Shown: in pieces, positions 8,020 through 16,611 of the stretch | Numbering within the stretch: the first letter of the stretch is position 1 | How the letters are laid out: every line of letters begins with the position of its first letter | From: Proteobacteria bacterium DTSAM18 | GTDB taxonomy: Bacteria > Myxococcota_A > UBA796 > GCA-2862545 | NCBI GenBank assembly: GCA_028767165.1 | Contig: JARACJ010000013.1 | Coordinates: 107,045 to 171,044, forward strand | Reading direction: 5' to 3' | DNA: 64,000 bases | The notes under the pieces: generated by a model | The model's database searches: none | The model's input: the letters and a program-made list of their open reading frames with translations, nothing else | Told to the model about the DNA's origin: nothing | Translations under genes and position numbers: made by a program

Positions 8020-9011
8020 TTGACGGGGCAGATCTCCTCGGCGCAGGCGGCCGGGTGGTCGTCGCACTTGCGCCGGGCGCACTTCCACCACGAGCCCTTG
8101 GACACGCCGCCCAGGATGATGGTGAGGGCCTGGTCGCCGCCCTGGGCGACGACGGGGATGCCGTCCTCGACGAGGGACTCGGGCTCGGCCCGCCAGGTGA
8201 GCAGATCCACATCGGAGGTGGGTGCGAGGGCCAGCGCGGCCTGCTCGGCGAGGCGGCGGTCGTCCTCGTTCATGTGCAGCACCGTGTGGTGGGTCTGACG
8301 CTCCTCGGCCATCAGCGGCGGCAGCACCACCAGCTCGGCACCGGAGGGCCGTAGCAGGGGCTTGAGGTAGTCGCGCAGGCGCTGCTCTGCGGCCAGGAGC
8401 TCGAGGGGCTCGAAGGGGCCCGCGATGAGGGGCTGCACGTGCACGGTGCCGGTGTGCAGGCGCGGCACGGGCACGTTGGTGCCTTCGTAGTAGCGGGGGG
8501 GCCAGCTCGCGAGGGGCTTGTCGAGCACCAGGCCGAACTCCTTGCAGCCGGGGCGCTCGTCGTCGCAGGGGGTGATCTTCTCGTCCCACACGCCGATGAT
8601 GAACCGTTCGATGGTGACGTCGTCCTCCATCGGGGCGGAGAAGATGAGGTCGGCGTCGAACGCGCCGGGGAAGAGGGTCTGGATGGACAGATCCAGGGCC
8701 TCGCCCTCGGTGGTGAACGCCGTGACGCCCACGTAGGCCTCGCGGTCGCGCTTGCCCACCACGGGGCCCCAGGAGGCCGGGGTGTGGGAGATGGTGGCGG
8801 CCACGGTGAGCAGGTGCTCGGTGGTGTCGTGGTGGATGCGGGTGGGCTGCACCACCCAGGTCTCCTCGACGGGCGAGCAGGCCTGCTCGGCACAGGCCGC
8901 GGCATCCTTGCCGGTGGTGCCTGCACACAGCAGGCGCTGGCAGGAGGTGGCGGGCTCGGCGGCGGGGGCCGAGGTGGACAGGGCGGCGAGGAGGATCAGG
9001 GACGGGGACAT
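8016..9011 (-). CDS. Secreted protein of unknown function, coupled to the glycosyltransferase
   Basis: 331-residue protein starting MSPSLILLAALS, a signal peptide probably cut after SAPAA. The mature part begins with a cluster of cysteines (four in the first 45 residues: CQRLLC, ACAEQAC) and ends with a matching cluster (KCARRKCDD, ACAEEIC), suggesting terminal disulfides closing a periplasmic domain. No family was recognised. The start was chosen for GGAGAGGCC just upstream and because the upstream extension is not signal-like. Its stop overlaps the start of the glycosyltransferase, so a role in polysaccharide export or sensing is a guess from linkage only. Confidence 0.75.
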   Translation of the reverse strand: MSPSLILLAALSTSAPAAEPATSCQRLLCAGTTGKDAAACAEQACSPVEETWVVQPTRIHHDTTEHLLTVAATISHTPASWGPVVGKRDREAYVGVTAFTTEGEALDLSIQTLFPGAFDADLIFSAPMEDDVTIERFIIGVWDEKITPCDDERPGCKEFGLVLDKPLASWPPRYYEGTNVPVPRLHTGTVHVQPLIAGPFEPLELLAAEQRLRDYLKPLLRPSGAELVVLPPLMAEERQTHHTVLHMNEDDRRLAEQAALALAPTSDVDLLTWRAEPESLVEDGIPVVAQGGDQALTIILGGVSKGSWWKCARRKCDDHPAACAEEICPVK

Positions 9012-9210
9012 GTGGCCTCTCCGTGCGGTACGCGGGCAGTCTAGCATCCTGGCGGCCCGGGTGGAGGCTGCCGGTGTCGCTGCACCTGGGCAGGCATCTG
9101 GTGGATCCCTGACGGTACGAAATGGACCGTGCCAAACGACCGCCATGGGCTATTGTGAAACCGCTACGGCCCGCAATGGATGCGGGTACCTTCCACACGA
9201 GGTGATGAAG

Positions 9211-9789
9211 ATGGCTTTCACCCTTCCTGAGCTGCCCTACGCGAAGAGCGCCCTGGCTCCCCACATCTCCGAGGAGACCCTGGAGTTCCACTACGGCAAG
9301 CACCACGCCGGCTACCTGACCAAGCTGAACGCAGCAGTGGCCAACGATTCCTCCCTGGAAGGCAAGTCCCTCGAGGACATCATGCTGTCCGCCTCCGGTG
9401 GCCTGTTCAACAACGCCGCCCAGGTCTGGAACCACACGTTCTACTGGAACTCCATGAGCCCCAACGGCGGCGGCGCACCCACCGGTGCCATCGCCGACGC
9501 CATCAACGCCGCGTTCGGCTCCTTCGAGCAGTTCAAGGTCGACTTCTCCGCCGCAGCGGGCGGTCAGTTCGGCTCCGGCTGGGCATGGCTGGTCAAGGAT
9601 GCCTCCGGCAACCTGAAGATCGTCACCACCTCCAACGCCGGCAACCCGATGACCGACGGCCTCACCCCCATCCTCACCTGCGATGTGTGGGAGCACGCCT
9701 ACTACATCGACTACCGCAACAGCCGTCCCGGCTACATCGAGGCATGGTGGCACCTGGTCAACTGGGACTTCGCCAACGCCAACCTGTGA
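9211..9789 (+). CDS. sodB: Superoxide dismutase, iron type
   Basis: 192-residue cytoplasmic Fe/Mn SOD that dismutates superoxide. The N-terminus LPELPYAKSALAPHIS is nearly that of E. coli SodB. The metal ligands are visible: His in HYGKHH, His in QVWNHTFYW, and Asp and His in CDVWEHAYY. The NNAAQVWNHTFYW block with its Gln is typical of the iron enzyme. The ATG at 9211 gives the standard N-terminus, though an in-frame ATG at 9205 would add two residues. Followed by a hairpin at 9807-9834. It stands alone, divergent from the secreted-protein gene, with about 200 bases between them holding both promoters. Confidence 0.96.
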   Translation: MAFTLPELPYAKSALAPHISEETLEFHYGKHHAGYLTKLNAAVANDSSLEGKSLEDIMLSASGGLFNNAAQVWNHTFYWNSMSPNGGGAPTGAIADAINAAFGSFEQFKVDFSAAAGGQFGSGWAWLVKDASGNLKIVTTSNAGNPMTDGLTPILTCDVWEHAYYIDYRNSRPGYIEAWWHLVNWDFANANL

Positions 9790-9806
9790 TGGCAGGTGTA
9801 ATGGCC

Positions 9807-9834
9807 GTGTCTTCGCCCTGCTGAGCGAAGACAC
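9807..9834 (+). terminator. Hairpin after sodB
   Basis: Perfect 10-bp stem (gtgtcttcgc / gcgaagacac) with an 8-base loop, 18 bases after the sodB stop. There is no clear T-run after it, so it may act as a 3'-end stabiliser or a weak terminator. Confidence 0.55.
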
Positions 9835-9894
9835 ACCACACGAGGGCGCGTCCGGGGGTATCCTGGGCGCGCCTTTCGGCGTCTTGGAGGTCGC

Positions 9895-11133
9895 GTGCGG
9901 GGATGGTGGCTGCTGGCACTGGCGGGATGCGGCACGGTCGACGTGTTCGACCCGGACCACGCGCCGGTGGTGGAGCTCGTCCAGGCATCGACCGGTGAGG
10001 TCTTCGTGGGCGCCCACACCTGGAAGGCCCAGGTGAGCGACCCGGACGACGACCCGGATCAGGTGCTCGTGGTGTTCGACCTGTCCACCGACGGCGAGAC
10101 CTTCCTGCCCATCGAGCCCGGCGTGGGCTGCGCCGACTTCGCCGACGCGGAGGGCAGGGCCCAGTGCACGCTGGTGATGGCCGAGGCCCACTCGCTGCTT
10201 CGGGTGCGGGCGCTGGACATCCGCGGCTACGAGGGTCGCGTCGAGCTCCCGCTGACGGTGGGCGAGGACGTGGGACCGGTGCTCACGGTGGGTGTGCCCG
10301 ACGCGCTGGCCTATCCGGGGGTGCCCTTCGAGCTGACCGGCGAGGTCTCGGATCCCGACGACGACGTGGCCGACCTGACGCTCACCTGGTGGACGGACCT
10401 GGGCCAGGAGCCGTCTGGGCAGGTCTTCCCGGCGGCCGACGGTGCCCTCGCGTGGGACGTGGTGCTGCCCGATGAAGGCACCGTCGACGTCCACGTGCGC
10501 GCCACCGACCCCCTTGGCCACAGCCGGCAGGTCACGGTGCCGGTGTACGTCGGTCCGGAGAACCGGCCACCGGGGTGCACCTGGGACGCCGCGCCGCCGG
10601 AGGCGTGGCCGGTGGGGGCGCCGCTCACGGTGTCGCTGTGGGCGGTCGACGAGCGGGAGGCCGGCGATGGACTGTGGGTGCAGGCGCTCAGCGACGTGGA
10701 GGGCCTGCTCGCAGAAGGACCGGCGCCAGGGCAGTGGTTCGAGGCCACCCTCGAGGACCTGTCGGCGGCGGATCATGCGCTGACCCTGCGGGTGGAGGAT
10801 CCGGCGGGCGGTCTGTGCGAGCTGCAGGCCGACGTCCACATCGGTGCGCCGCCCACGGTGAGCCTGTTGGCACCGACGGACGGCGTGAGCCTGACCCAGG
10901 GGGAGGGCCTCACGGTGCAGTGGACCGTGGACGACCCGGATGGGGATGCCGCGGACCTGGACCTGACCCTGTCGTCGAGCACCCAGGGCAGCCTGTGGAC
11001 CGGCGACGGCCTCACGGGCTCGGTGATGCTCACATCACTGCAGACAGGGGGTCATGTGCTGACCCTGTCCGTCCGAGATCCCAGGGGACTGTCGGCCAGC
11101 GATGACGTGACGGTCACCGTGACGGCACCCTGA
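9895..11133 (+). CDS. Lipoprotein with repeated cadherin/Ig-like domains
   Basis: 412 residues starting at GTG (MRGWWLLALAGC) with a short lipobox LAGC, so it is predicted to be lipid-anchored at Cys12. The mature region holds four all-beta units of about 95 residues, each opening with a hydrophobic strand and carrying an acidic turn such as SDPDDD (twice) or DDPDGD. These are the calcium-binding motifs of bacterial Ig/cadherin-like folds. The units end with strands such as VTVPVYV and VTVTV. Likely an adhesive or structural surface protein. Follows sodB by 105 bases and is followed by an 8-bp plus 6-bp hairpin. Exact family uncertain. Confidence 0.75.
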   Translation: MRGWWLLALAGCGTVDVFDPDHAPVVELVQASTGEVFVGAHTWKAQVSDPDDDPDQVLVVFDLSTDGETFLPIEPGVGCADFADAEGRAQCTLVMAEAHSLLRVRALDIRGYEGRVELPLTVGEDVGPVLTVGVPDALAYPGVPFELTGEVSDPDDDVADLTLTWWTDLGQEPSGQVFPAADGALAWDVVLPDEGTVDVHVRATDPLGHSRQVTVPVYVGPENRPPGCTWDAAPPEAWPVGAPLTVSLWAVDEREAGDGLWVQALSDVEGLLAEGPAPGQWFEATLEDLSAADHALTLRVEDPAGGLCELQADVHIGAPPTVSLLAPTDGVSLTQGEGLTVQWTVDDPDGDAADLDLTLSSSTQGSLWTGDGLTGSVMLTSLQTGGHVLTLSVRDPRGLSASDDVTVTVTAP

Positions 11134-11134
11134 G

Positions 11135-11173
11135 GTCGGCTTCGGGTCTTGTTGACCCGGGGGTCAAGCCGAC
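11135..11173 (+). terminator. Hairpin after the Ig-like lipoprotein gene
   Basis: Outer 8-bp stem gtcggctt / aagccgac and inner 6-bp stem cgggtc / gacccg separated by an internal bulge, beginning directly after the stop codon. Probable transcription terminator, without a T-run. Confidence 0.5.
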
Positions 11174-11213
11174 ATCCCGCAATGCGTTATGGGCGAAGTG
11201 CAGGAGAGAGAGG

Positions 11214-11825
11214 ATGCAGAACGAGCTGGCGCCCAAGCGGTCCCACACCCCATGGTTCCTTCGCATGGTCGGCAAGGTGATGATGATGCTGTCCGGATGG
11301 AAGGCATCCATCGACATCCCCGCCGATCTGAAGAAGGCCGTCGTCGTGTCGTTTCCGCACACATCGAACTGGGACTTCTACCACGCCATGGCGATCCTCT
11401 GGTCCCAGGACCTCCCGTTCCGCTTCCTGGCCAAGCACACCCTGTTCAAGGGGCTGCAGGGCTGGTTCCTGAAGAAGGTCGGCGGCATCCCGGTGGACCG
11501 CACGGCGGCCCACGGCCTGGTGGGCGAGGCGGCCCGTATGCTCCGCGAAGCCGAGGAGATGTTCCTGCTCGTGGCCGTGGAGGGCACCCGCTCCTACCGC
11601 CCCTACTGGAAGAGCGGCTTCTACCACATCGCCGAGCAGGGTGGCGTGCCCGTCATCGCGGGGTTCCTGGACTACCCGAACAAGCGGGGTGGGTTCGACA
11701 CGGTCGTGGAGGTCACGGGGGATCCCAAGGCCGACATGAACCGGTTTCGCGAGGTCTACAAGGGGTATACGGGGCGTCGCCCAGCGAAGCAGTCCGCTAT
11801 CCGTCTTCGTTCCGAAGACGGATAG
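11214..11825 (+). CDS. 1-acyl-glycerol-3-phosphate acyltransferase-like protein (PlsC family)
   Basis: 203-residue protein of the lysophospholipid acyltransferase superfamily. HTSNWDFYH (about 49-57) matches the short soluble group in which the catalytic HX4D is written as H-T-S-N-W-D. VEGTRS (about 122-127) is the second motif, binding the glycerol phosphate. A KHTLFKG stretch lies between them. The last 15 residues (RPAKQSAIRLRSEDG) are encoded by a perfect 30-bp inverted repeat and its stop codon lies in the second arm, so the natural C-terminus was probably altered by that element. ATG preceded by AGGAGAGAG. Substrate unknown. Confidence 0.82.
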   Translation: MQNELAPKRSHTPWFLRMVGKVMMMLSGWKASIDIPADLKKAVVVSFPHTSNWDFYHAMAILWSQDLPFRFLAKHTLFKGLQGWFLKKVGGIPVDRTAAHGLVGEAARMLREAEEMFLLVAVEGTRSYRPYWKSGFYHIAEQGGVPVIAGFLDYPNKRGGFDTVVEVTGDPKADMNRFREVYKGYTGRRPAKQSAIRLRSEDG

Positions 11826-11842
11826 CGGACTGCTTCGCTGGG
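11780..11842. repeat. Perfect 30-bp inverted repeat at the 3' end of the acyltransferase gene
   Basis: Arms 11780-11809 and 11813-11842 are exact reverse complements separated by three bases (ttc). The left arm starts cccagcgaagcagtcc. It covers the last codons and stop of the acyltransferase gene and marks the far end of the intergenic repeat region that follows. It could be a bidirectional terminator (no T-run) or a small mobile palindrome. Confidence 0.9.
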
Positions 11843-12269
11843 CAGGCGGGCCTCGCCGCGCCGGCACCGGCCGATCCTTCGTCGCGTCGGTCGGGCCGAC
11901 CGGAAGGTCGGCCTCTCCCTAGCTCCTCGTTTCGGACGGCGCCGGCGCGGCGATGCCCTTGGGTGTGCGGCTGAGGGGGCTTCGCTGGGATTGCTTTCGC
12001 GGCCTTGCGGCCTGTGATGGCGGGGGCGGGGCGTCTAGAGGGGAGCGGCGGGGCGGCCGCTGTGGCCTCCTTGGCGGCCCCGTTGCGTCGTCGCTGTGCT
12101 CCTCGCACCGGAACCACCCTGGAGGCCTCGCTGGGGTGGGGGGCCGAACGTGGGCTGGTGACCCCGTCGGCTTCGCTTGGGGCGTTGTAGCGTAGGGGCG
12201 CTGCTTGCTGCACCCGACGCCGTCGGTGTTGCTTGGGGCCTCGAGTCCCCGGGGGGTTGCCGTCGGCTT
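11843..12269 (-). repeat. Intergenic repeat element, copy B (convergent gene ends)
   Basis: A 427-base gap without a gene. Read on the minus strand it starts just after the J-like gene. In the same order as copy A at 24.95-25.53 kb it contains: two units with ccccaag and ccgacggcgtc/ccgacggggtc (12160-12265), a ggagcacagcgacgac block, aggccgcaaggccgcgaa, then cagccgcacacccaaggg (about 11960-12013), and a 63-base block (11871-11933 region) with an 8-bp hairpin ggccgacc / ggtcggcc at 11894-11913. It follows the Hsp70 operon on the operon's own strand. Confidence 0.75.
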
Positions 12270-12746
12270 CTACGCCGGCTCCCCGTGATGCCGTTCCACC
12301 TCGGCGGCCGCCGTCTTCATGGCCTCCTCCATGCCGTCCTCCCAGCACACTTCCTCGATGAGGGCGTAGATGACGCTCTGGGCGAGGAGGCGGTTGAGCA
12401 TGGGCTGCAGCTCGGCGTCTTCGGTGCCGCCGTCCAGGCCCCAGGCGGCCTCGTCGGGCACCTGCAGGCGGCCGATGGCCAGGGCCAGCTCGCCCTCGCT
12501 GGTGAGGAGGTGGTCGCGGGCCTCGCGGATGTGGCGTGCCATCTCGGGGTCGCGCTCCGGCGGGTGGGCCAGCAGGGCCTCGTGCCAGGCCTTTCGGATG
12601 GCCTCTTCCGTGAGTGGGACGCCCTCGGGCAGGCCCAGGAGCTCACGGGGGTCGTGGACCACGTGACCCTGGCCGTCGACGTGGACGGGCTTGCGGGTCT
12701 TGCCGGCGGCCGGCGGGGTCAGCGGCAGGTCGAACATCTGGCTCAT
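12270..12746 (-). CDS. J-domain-like protein with degenerate HPD (HPP)
   Basis: 158 residues. HDPRELLGLP at 31-40 matches the opening of a J-domain (DPYELLGL), followed by helix II (EEAIRKAWHEALLA), then HPPERD at 61-66 where the invariant HPD loop should stand, and helix III (MARHIREARDHLL). The HPD aspartate is needed for stimulating Hsp70 in the canonical family, so this protein is probably a J-like adaptor rather than a standard co-chaperone. The C-terminal half is helical, with a LLAQSVIYALIEE segment. Last gene of the three-gene Hsp70 operon; the ATG overlaps the previous stop. No zinc or substrate-binding DnaJ domains are present. Confidence 0.7.
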   Translation of the reverse strand: MSQMFDLPLTPPAAGKTRKPVHVDGQGHVVHDPRELLGLPEGVPLTEEAIRKAWHEALLAHPPERDPEMARHIREARDHLLTSEGELALAIGRLQVPDEAAWGLDGGTEDAELQPMLNRLLAQSVIYALIEEVCWEDGMEEAMKTAAAEVERHHGEPA

Positions 12747-14704
12747 GGGCGGGCCTCCTGCTGGGCATCCACCTGCTTCTGCAGCATGGACTGCAGGGTG
12801 GTGATGGCTTCGGCGAGGCTACTGGCCTCCCGCAGCTCGACGGTGGGGAGGAGCTGCTCGAACATCTGCTGGGCCCAGTCCGGGACCTTGATGAGGCTCA
12901 GCAGGCGGCTGCGCCACACGTCGGCGGGGAGCAGGGCCTTGCCGCCGTGGAACCACCAGTCCAGCAGGCCGGCGCGAGGCGCGGGATCGAACGGCAGCTC
13001 GCCGATGAGGGCGTTGACCGCTCTCGCCTCGTGGCGGGCGAGGAAGCCGACCACCGGCCAGCCGGCGCCGTCGACGAGCTCGCGGCCCATCTTGGGATCC
13101 CAGGTGAACCACCAGGCGATGACGTCCAGGGCGGCCTTGGTGGACGCCGCCCCGTGCAGCGACCGCAGCCAGCGGCCGAGCAGGCGCACCTGCAGCTTCA
13201 GATCCCCCGGCTCGCCCCAGCGGGCCATCATGGCGATGGAGGCGGCGTGGGCGTCGGCGGTGGGGCCGGCCTGTCGCGCGACCGTGAGGATGGCCTCACG
13301 GGTGTCGTCGGCCATGCCGTCGAGCACACCGGGCAGTCCCAGGAGCGGTGCCCAGGCGGGGCTGGCGACGCCGGCGGCGGCCATGGCCTCGATGGCGACG
13401 GTGAGGGCGGCCTGGGCGTCGTCGTCCAGGCCGCCGCGACGTCCGGCCTCGGCCATCGCCGTGCGCAGCACCTGGGAGAGGATGCGGGCGGCCTCGGGCT
13501 CGTTCGCCAGGTGGGGGATGCCGCCGAAGGCGGGCTTGAGGTAGCCCACGCAGGCGGCGTGCAGACACATCAGGTGGCGCATGCGGCCCGCGGACGCCCC
13601 GGCGGCCTTCAGCTCGTCGATGGCCTGCTGGGGGTGCACGCCACGGGCGGACTCCAGCAGCTGGTCGCCGGCGGCGATCGGGTCTGCCAGGTGCGCCATC
13701 TGGTGCCAGGTGGCCTCGCGGATCACGTCGGGCGGCAGCTGCAGGTGGTTCATGGCCACCACCCGGCGGCCGATCTCGAGGACCGTCTCGGGGCGGAACT
13801 GGGCCCGGTGGCGCCACAGGTGCACCGTGAGGGCGGCGTCGGGCACCTGCACCTCGGGATCGAAGTGGTCGGTGCGCACCTGCAGCACGGCGAGCTGGGT
13901 GGGCAGCTCGGTGGCGGGGAGCAGGCGGGAGGCGAGGGCCTGGGCGGCACGGACGGGGTTGGCGAGGCCGGTGAGGCGCCCCAGCGGCACGTCGCGGCCG
14001 ACCCGCTGCAGGATGAGGCACAGGGCCCGCTCCATGGCCTTCCGGTCGTCGCCGGCCAGCAAGCTCTGGATCTCCTGGCCGTGGGCGGACGTCCAGGGGG
14101 CGCGGGTACGGCGCCAGGCGAGCAGGTCGCCCGGCGTCACCTGCTCGTGCAGGGCGGGCCAGTCGGCGGGGTCCGTGTCGACGCGCAGCGGACGGCCCAG
14201 GTGGCCCTGGAGCGCGGCCACGGCGGTGTGGGGGGTGAGCGCGGCGGCACGGGAGAGCAGCTGCAGGTCGTTGGCCCGGGGGGACAGCGCCGCGAGGACG
14301 GGGTTCGAGAACACCTCCGTCTGGTCGTCGACGAGCAGGCGGAAGGCGTTGTGCAGGAACGGGCGGGCGCCGGCGGCGGCCAGGAAGGCCTGGTTCCAGG
14401 GACCGGGACGGCCGGTGCGGGTGACCTTCCAGGCCTCCATCAGATCCTTCAGCCGCAGGTGGGGCTCGTTGGGCAGGCCCTCGGTGGGGGCGTCGCCCAG
14501 CAGGCCCCGCAGCGTCTGTGCGTAGGCGGGCCAGGCCTGCTGCAGCGCATCCGCGAGGCGGTCGAGCTCGTCGGCATCGCCCCGGTGGGCGGCCTGCAGC
14601 GCGGCCATCAGCTCGCCGAGGGGGCTCGGCAGCGCGGGTGCCTCGAGGCCCTCACGCCAGGCGGTCTCCGCGGTCTGGAAGGCATCGAACAGCGTGGTGC
14701 TCAC
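12743..14704 (-). CDS. Large helical protein of unknown function in the Hsp70 operon
   Basis: 653 residues, rich in Ala, Leu, Arg and Trp, with no signal peptide, membrane segment or recognised motif. Predicted by eye as almost entirely alpha-helical, with repeated amphipathic helices resembling HEAT/TPR-like solenoids, for example around 430-500, but no clear repeat consensus. The start is GTG in a GTGA overlap with the Hsp70 stop, and its stop overlaps the J-like start, so the three proteins are made in coupled fashion. Its position between an Hsp70 and a J-like protein suggests a partner or client-binding subunit; this is inference from gene order. Confidence 0.7.
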   Translation of the reverse strand: MSTTLFDAFQTAETAWREGLEAPALPSPLGELMAALQAAHRGDADELDRLADALQQAWPAYAQTLRGLLGDAPTEGLPNEPHLRLKDLMEAWKVTRTGRPGPWNQAFLAAAGARPFLHNAFRLLVDDQTEVFSNPVLAALSPRANDLQLLSRAAALTPHTAVAALQGHLGRPLRVDTDPADWPALHEQVTPGDLLAWRRTRAPWTSAHGQEIQSLLAGDDRKAMERALCLILQRVGRDVPLGRLTGLANPVRAAQALASRLLPATELPTQLAVLQVRTDHFDPEVQVPDAALTVHLWRHRAQFRPETVLEIGRRVVAMNHLQLPPDVIREATWHQMAHLADPIAAGDQLLESARGVHPQQAIDELKAAGASAGRMRHLMCLHAACVGYLKPAFGGIPHLANEPEAARILSQVLRTAMAEAGRRGGLDDDAQAALTVAIEAMAAAGVASPAWAPLLGLPGVLDGMADDTREAILTVARQAGPTADAHAASIAMMARWGEPGDLKLQVRLLGRWLRSLHGAASTKAALDVIAWWFTWDPKMGRELVDGAGWPVVGFLARHEARAVNALIGELPFDPAPRAGLLDWWFHGGKALLPADVWRSRLLSLIKVPDWAQQMFEQLLPTVELREASSLAEAITTLQSMLQKQVDAQQEARP

Positions 14705-16479
14705 AGGTACACTCCTTGCTCGAACATGCGGTCCATCAGCTCGGTGTGGTGGGCGAGGGCGTCGGCGCGGCGGCCGGCCCGGACGGCGAGCATGCCGCTG
14801 CGGGCCTGGCTGAGCAGGTCCTCGCCCTGCTCACCGAGGTCTGCCGGTCGGCCGAGCACCTGCTCGAAGCTGGCGATGGCCGCCTGCAGCTCCGGATCCA
14901 GCTCGGCATCGCCGCCCCGGGGCACGGTGGACTCCTCGGCCAGGTACGGGTCGCCCCACTCGAGCTCGACGCTGTCGAACCAGGTCGTCAGCTCCGTCCA
15001 CAGGGCCTCGTGGGCCGACCCGTCCAGGCTGACCGTGCCGGTGACCTCCCGGCCGGAGAGCTGATCGGTGATGCGGATGGTGACCAGGCCGTCGAGATCG
15101 TGCTCGAAGGTGATGGCCTGGGTGCGGAACAGGCGGTCCTCGGGGGCCGGCGGGATGTCCTCCATCACCACCTTGCCGCACAGCAGGTTGTTCCGCGGAT
15201 CAGGGTCCGAGCCCTGGAAGACCCACAGCTGCACCCGGCTCTGGGTGGGGTGGGCCGTTCGCACCAGGTGGGTGTGGCGGGAGGGCAGGGGGCAGTTGCG
15301 GGGCGTGATGACCTCGCAGGTGTAGTGGGTGGGGTAGCCGGGGATGCCGCCGGTGAGGATGCCCATGGACAGGCTGAAGGGGGCCACGTCGACCAGGATG
15401 CCGGAGATGTCGGTGCCGTCGAGGATGGCCGCCTGCAGCGCCGCGCCGAGGGAGACGGCGTGCTGCACGGGGATGGAGGCGTCGCCCTGCAGGCCGTAGC
15501 GGCGGAACAGGCCCCGCCAGATGAGGGGCAGGCCGGTGGAGCCGCCGACGAAGACGAGGTCGTGGACGTCCTGGGCGCTGACGCCGGCGTCGGCGAGCAC
15601 CTGGTCGACGCTCTTCAGGGTGCGCTCGAGGACGGGCAGGATGGCCTCCTCGAGGTCTTCCCGCTCGGCGGGCACGGCCGGCGGTTCGCCCTCGGCGGCG
15701 CCCGGGATGGGCACCATGACGGTGGGCTCGTGGCACAGGGCGAGCTTGGCCTGCTCCACCTGGGACCACCAGGCGGCCCGGGTGGGGCCGTCGCTGCGCA
15801 GGGCCTCCGCCCGTGCGGGCGCGACCTGGGCGATGCGCTCGACCAGGAGCTCCGACAGGCCCCGGTTCACGTCCTCGCCGCCCAGGTGCACGTCGCCGTG
15901 GCTGGCCTGCACCTCGAGGATCAGGCCGTCCTGCCGCACGAGGGACACGTCGAAGGTGCCGCCACCCAGATCGTAGACCAGGGCCGTGCGGCGCAGGGCC
16001 TTGCCGTGGCCGTGGGCCAGGGCGGCGGCGGTGGGCTCGGCGATGAGGCGGCGGACGCGCAGCCCCGCGGCCTCGCCGGCCTGACGGGTGAGGGAGCGCT
16101 GCAGCTGGTTGAACCAGGCGGGCACGGTGATCACCACGTCGACGGGGCGTTCGCCGGTGGAGGCACCGATCTCGTCCGCGAGGTGACGAAGGATGGCCGT
16201 GGACACCTCCACCGGCGTGACCACGCGGCCCTCGAAGGTCCACACGTGGCGGGTGCCCAGCGCGCGCTTGGCGGCGCGGATGAGGCGCTCCGGGGCAGCC
16301 TCGGCGGCGGCCAGGGCGTCGTGGCCCACCAGGAGCTCGCCGCCGTCAGGGGGGACCCACACCACCGAGGGCAGCAGCACGCGCCCCCGGACGGGCAGCA
16401 GCAGGGGGGCGCCGTCCACCACGCGACCGATGGCCGTGGTGGAGGTGCCGAGGTCGATTCCGTAGCATCGGGTGGGCAA
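14701..16479 (-). CDS. Divergent Hsp70 (DnaK-like) chaperone
   Basis: 592 residues. The actin-like ATPase domain is clear: IDLGTSTTAIG near 7-17 (phosphate 1; DnaK has DLGTTNS), VITVPAWFNQLQR, YDLGGGTFDVSLV near 190 (phosphate 2) and FVGGSTGLPLI near 325 (adenosine motif). EPTAAALAHG is conserved. The substrate domain (about 370-500) is recognisable but divergent (NCPLPSRHTHLVRT), and the lid is short, without the acidic EEVD-type tail. Start is TTG, chosen because AGAGGAG lies 5 bases upstream and the protein then begins just before the first motif. Housekeeping DnaK is usually beside grpE or dnaJ; neither is here, so this is a specialised paralog. First gene of the operon. Confidence 0.88.
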   Translation of the reverse strand: MPTRCYGIDLGTSTTAIGRVVDGAPLLLPVRGRVLLPSVVWVPPDGGELLVGHDALAAAEAAPERLIRAAKRALGTRHVWTFEGRVVTPVEVSTAILRHLADEIGASTGERPVDVVITVPAWFNQLQRSLTRQAGEAAGLRVRRLIAEPTAAALAHGHGKALRRTALVYDLGGGTFDVSLVRQDGLILEVQASHGDVHLGGEDVNRGLSELLVERIAQVAPARAEALRSDGPTRAAWWSQVEQAKLALCHEPTVMVPIPGAAEGEPPAVPAEREDLEEAILPVLERTLKSVDQVLADAGVSAQDVHDLVFVGGSTGLPLIWRGLFRRYGLQGDASIPVQHAVSLGAALQAAILDGTDISGILVDVAPFSLSMGILTGGIPGYPTHYTCEVITPRNCPLPSRHTHLVRTAHPTQSRVQLWVFQGSDPDPRNNLLCGKVVMEDIPPAPEDRLFRTQAITFEHDLDGLVTIRITDQLSGREVTGTVSLDGSAHEALWTELTTWFDSVELEWGDPYLAEESTVPRGGDAELDPELQAAIASFEQVLGRPADLGEQGEDLLSQARSGMLAVRAGRRADALAHHTELMDRMFEQGVYL

Positions 16480-16611
16480 GAGGACTCCTCTGCGGGGGGA
16501 CGCCGATCGGCTCGGGCCAGACGGCGGCCATTGTACCCCTGTCGGGGTCGGAGTGGATGACGTGGCCTCCACGACCCTGGTACAACGGCCCTGACGAGCG
16601 GGGAGGTGGGC

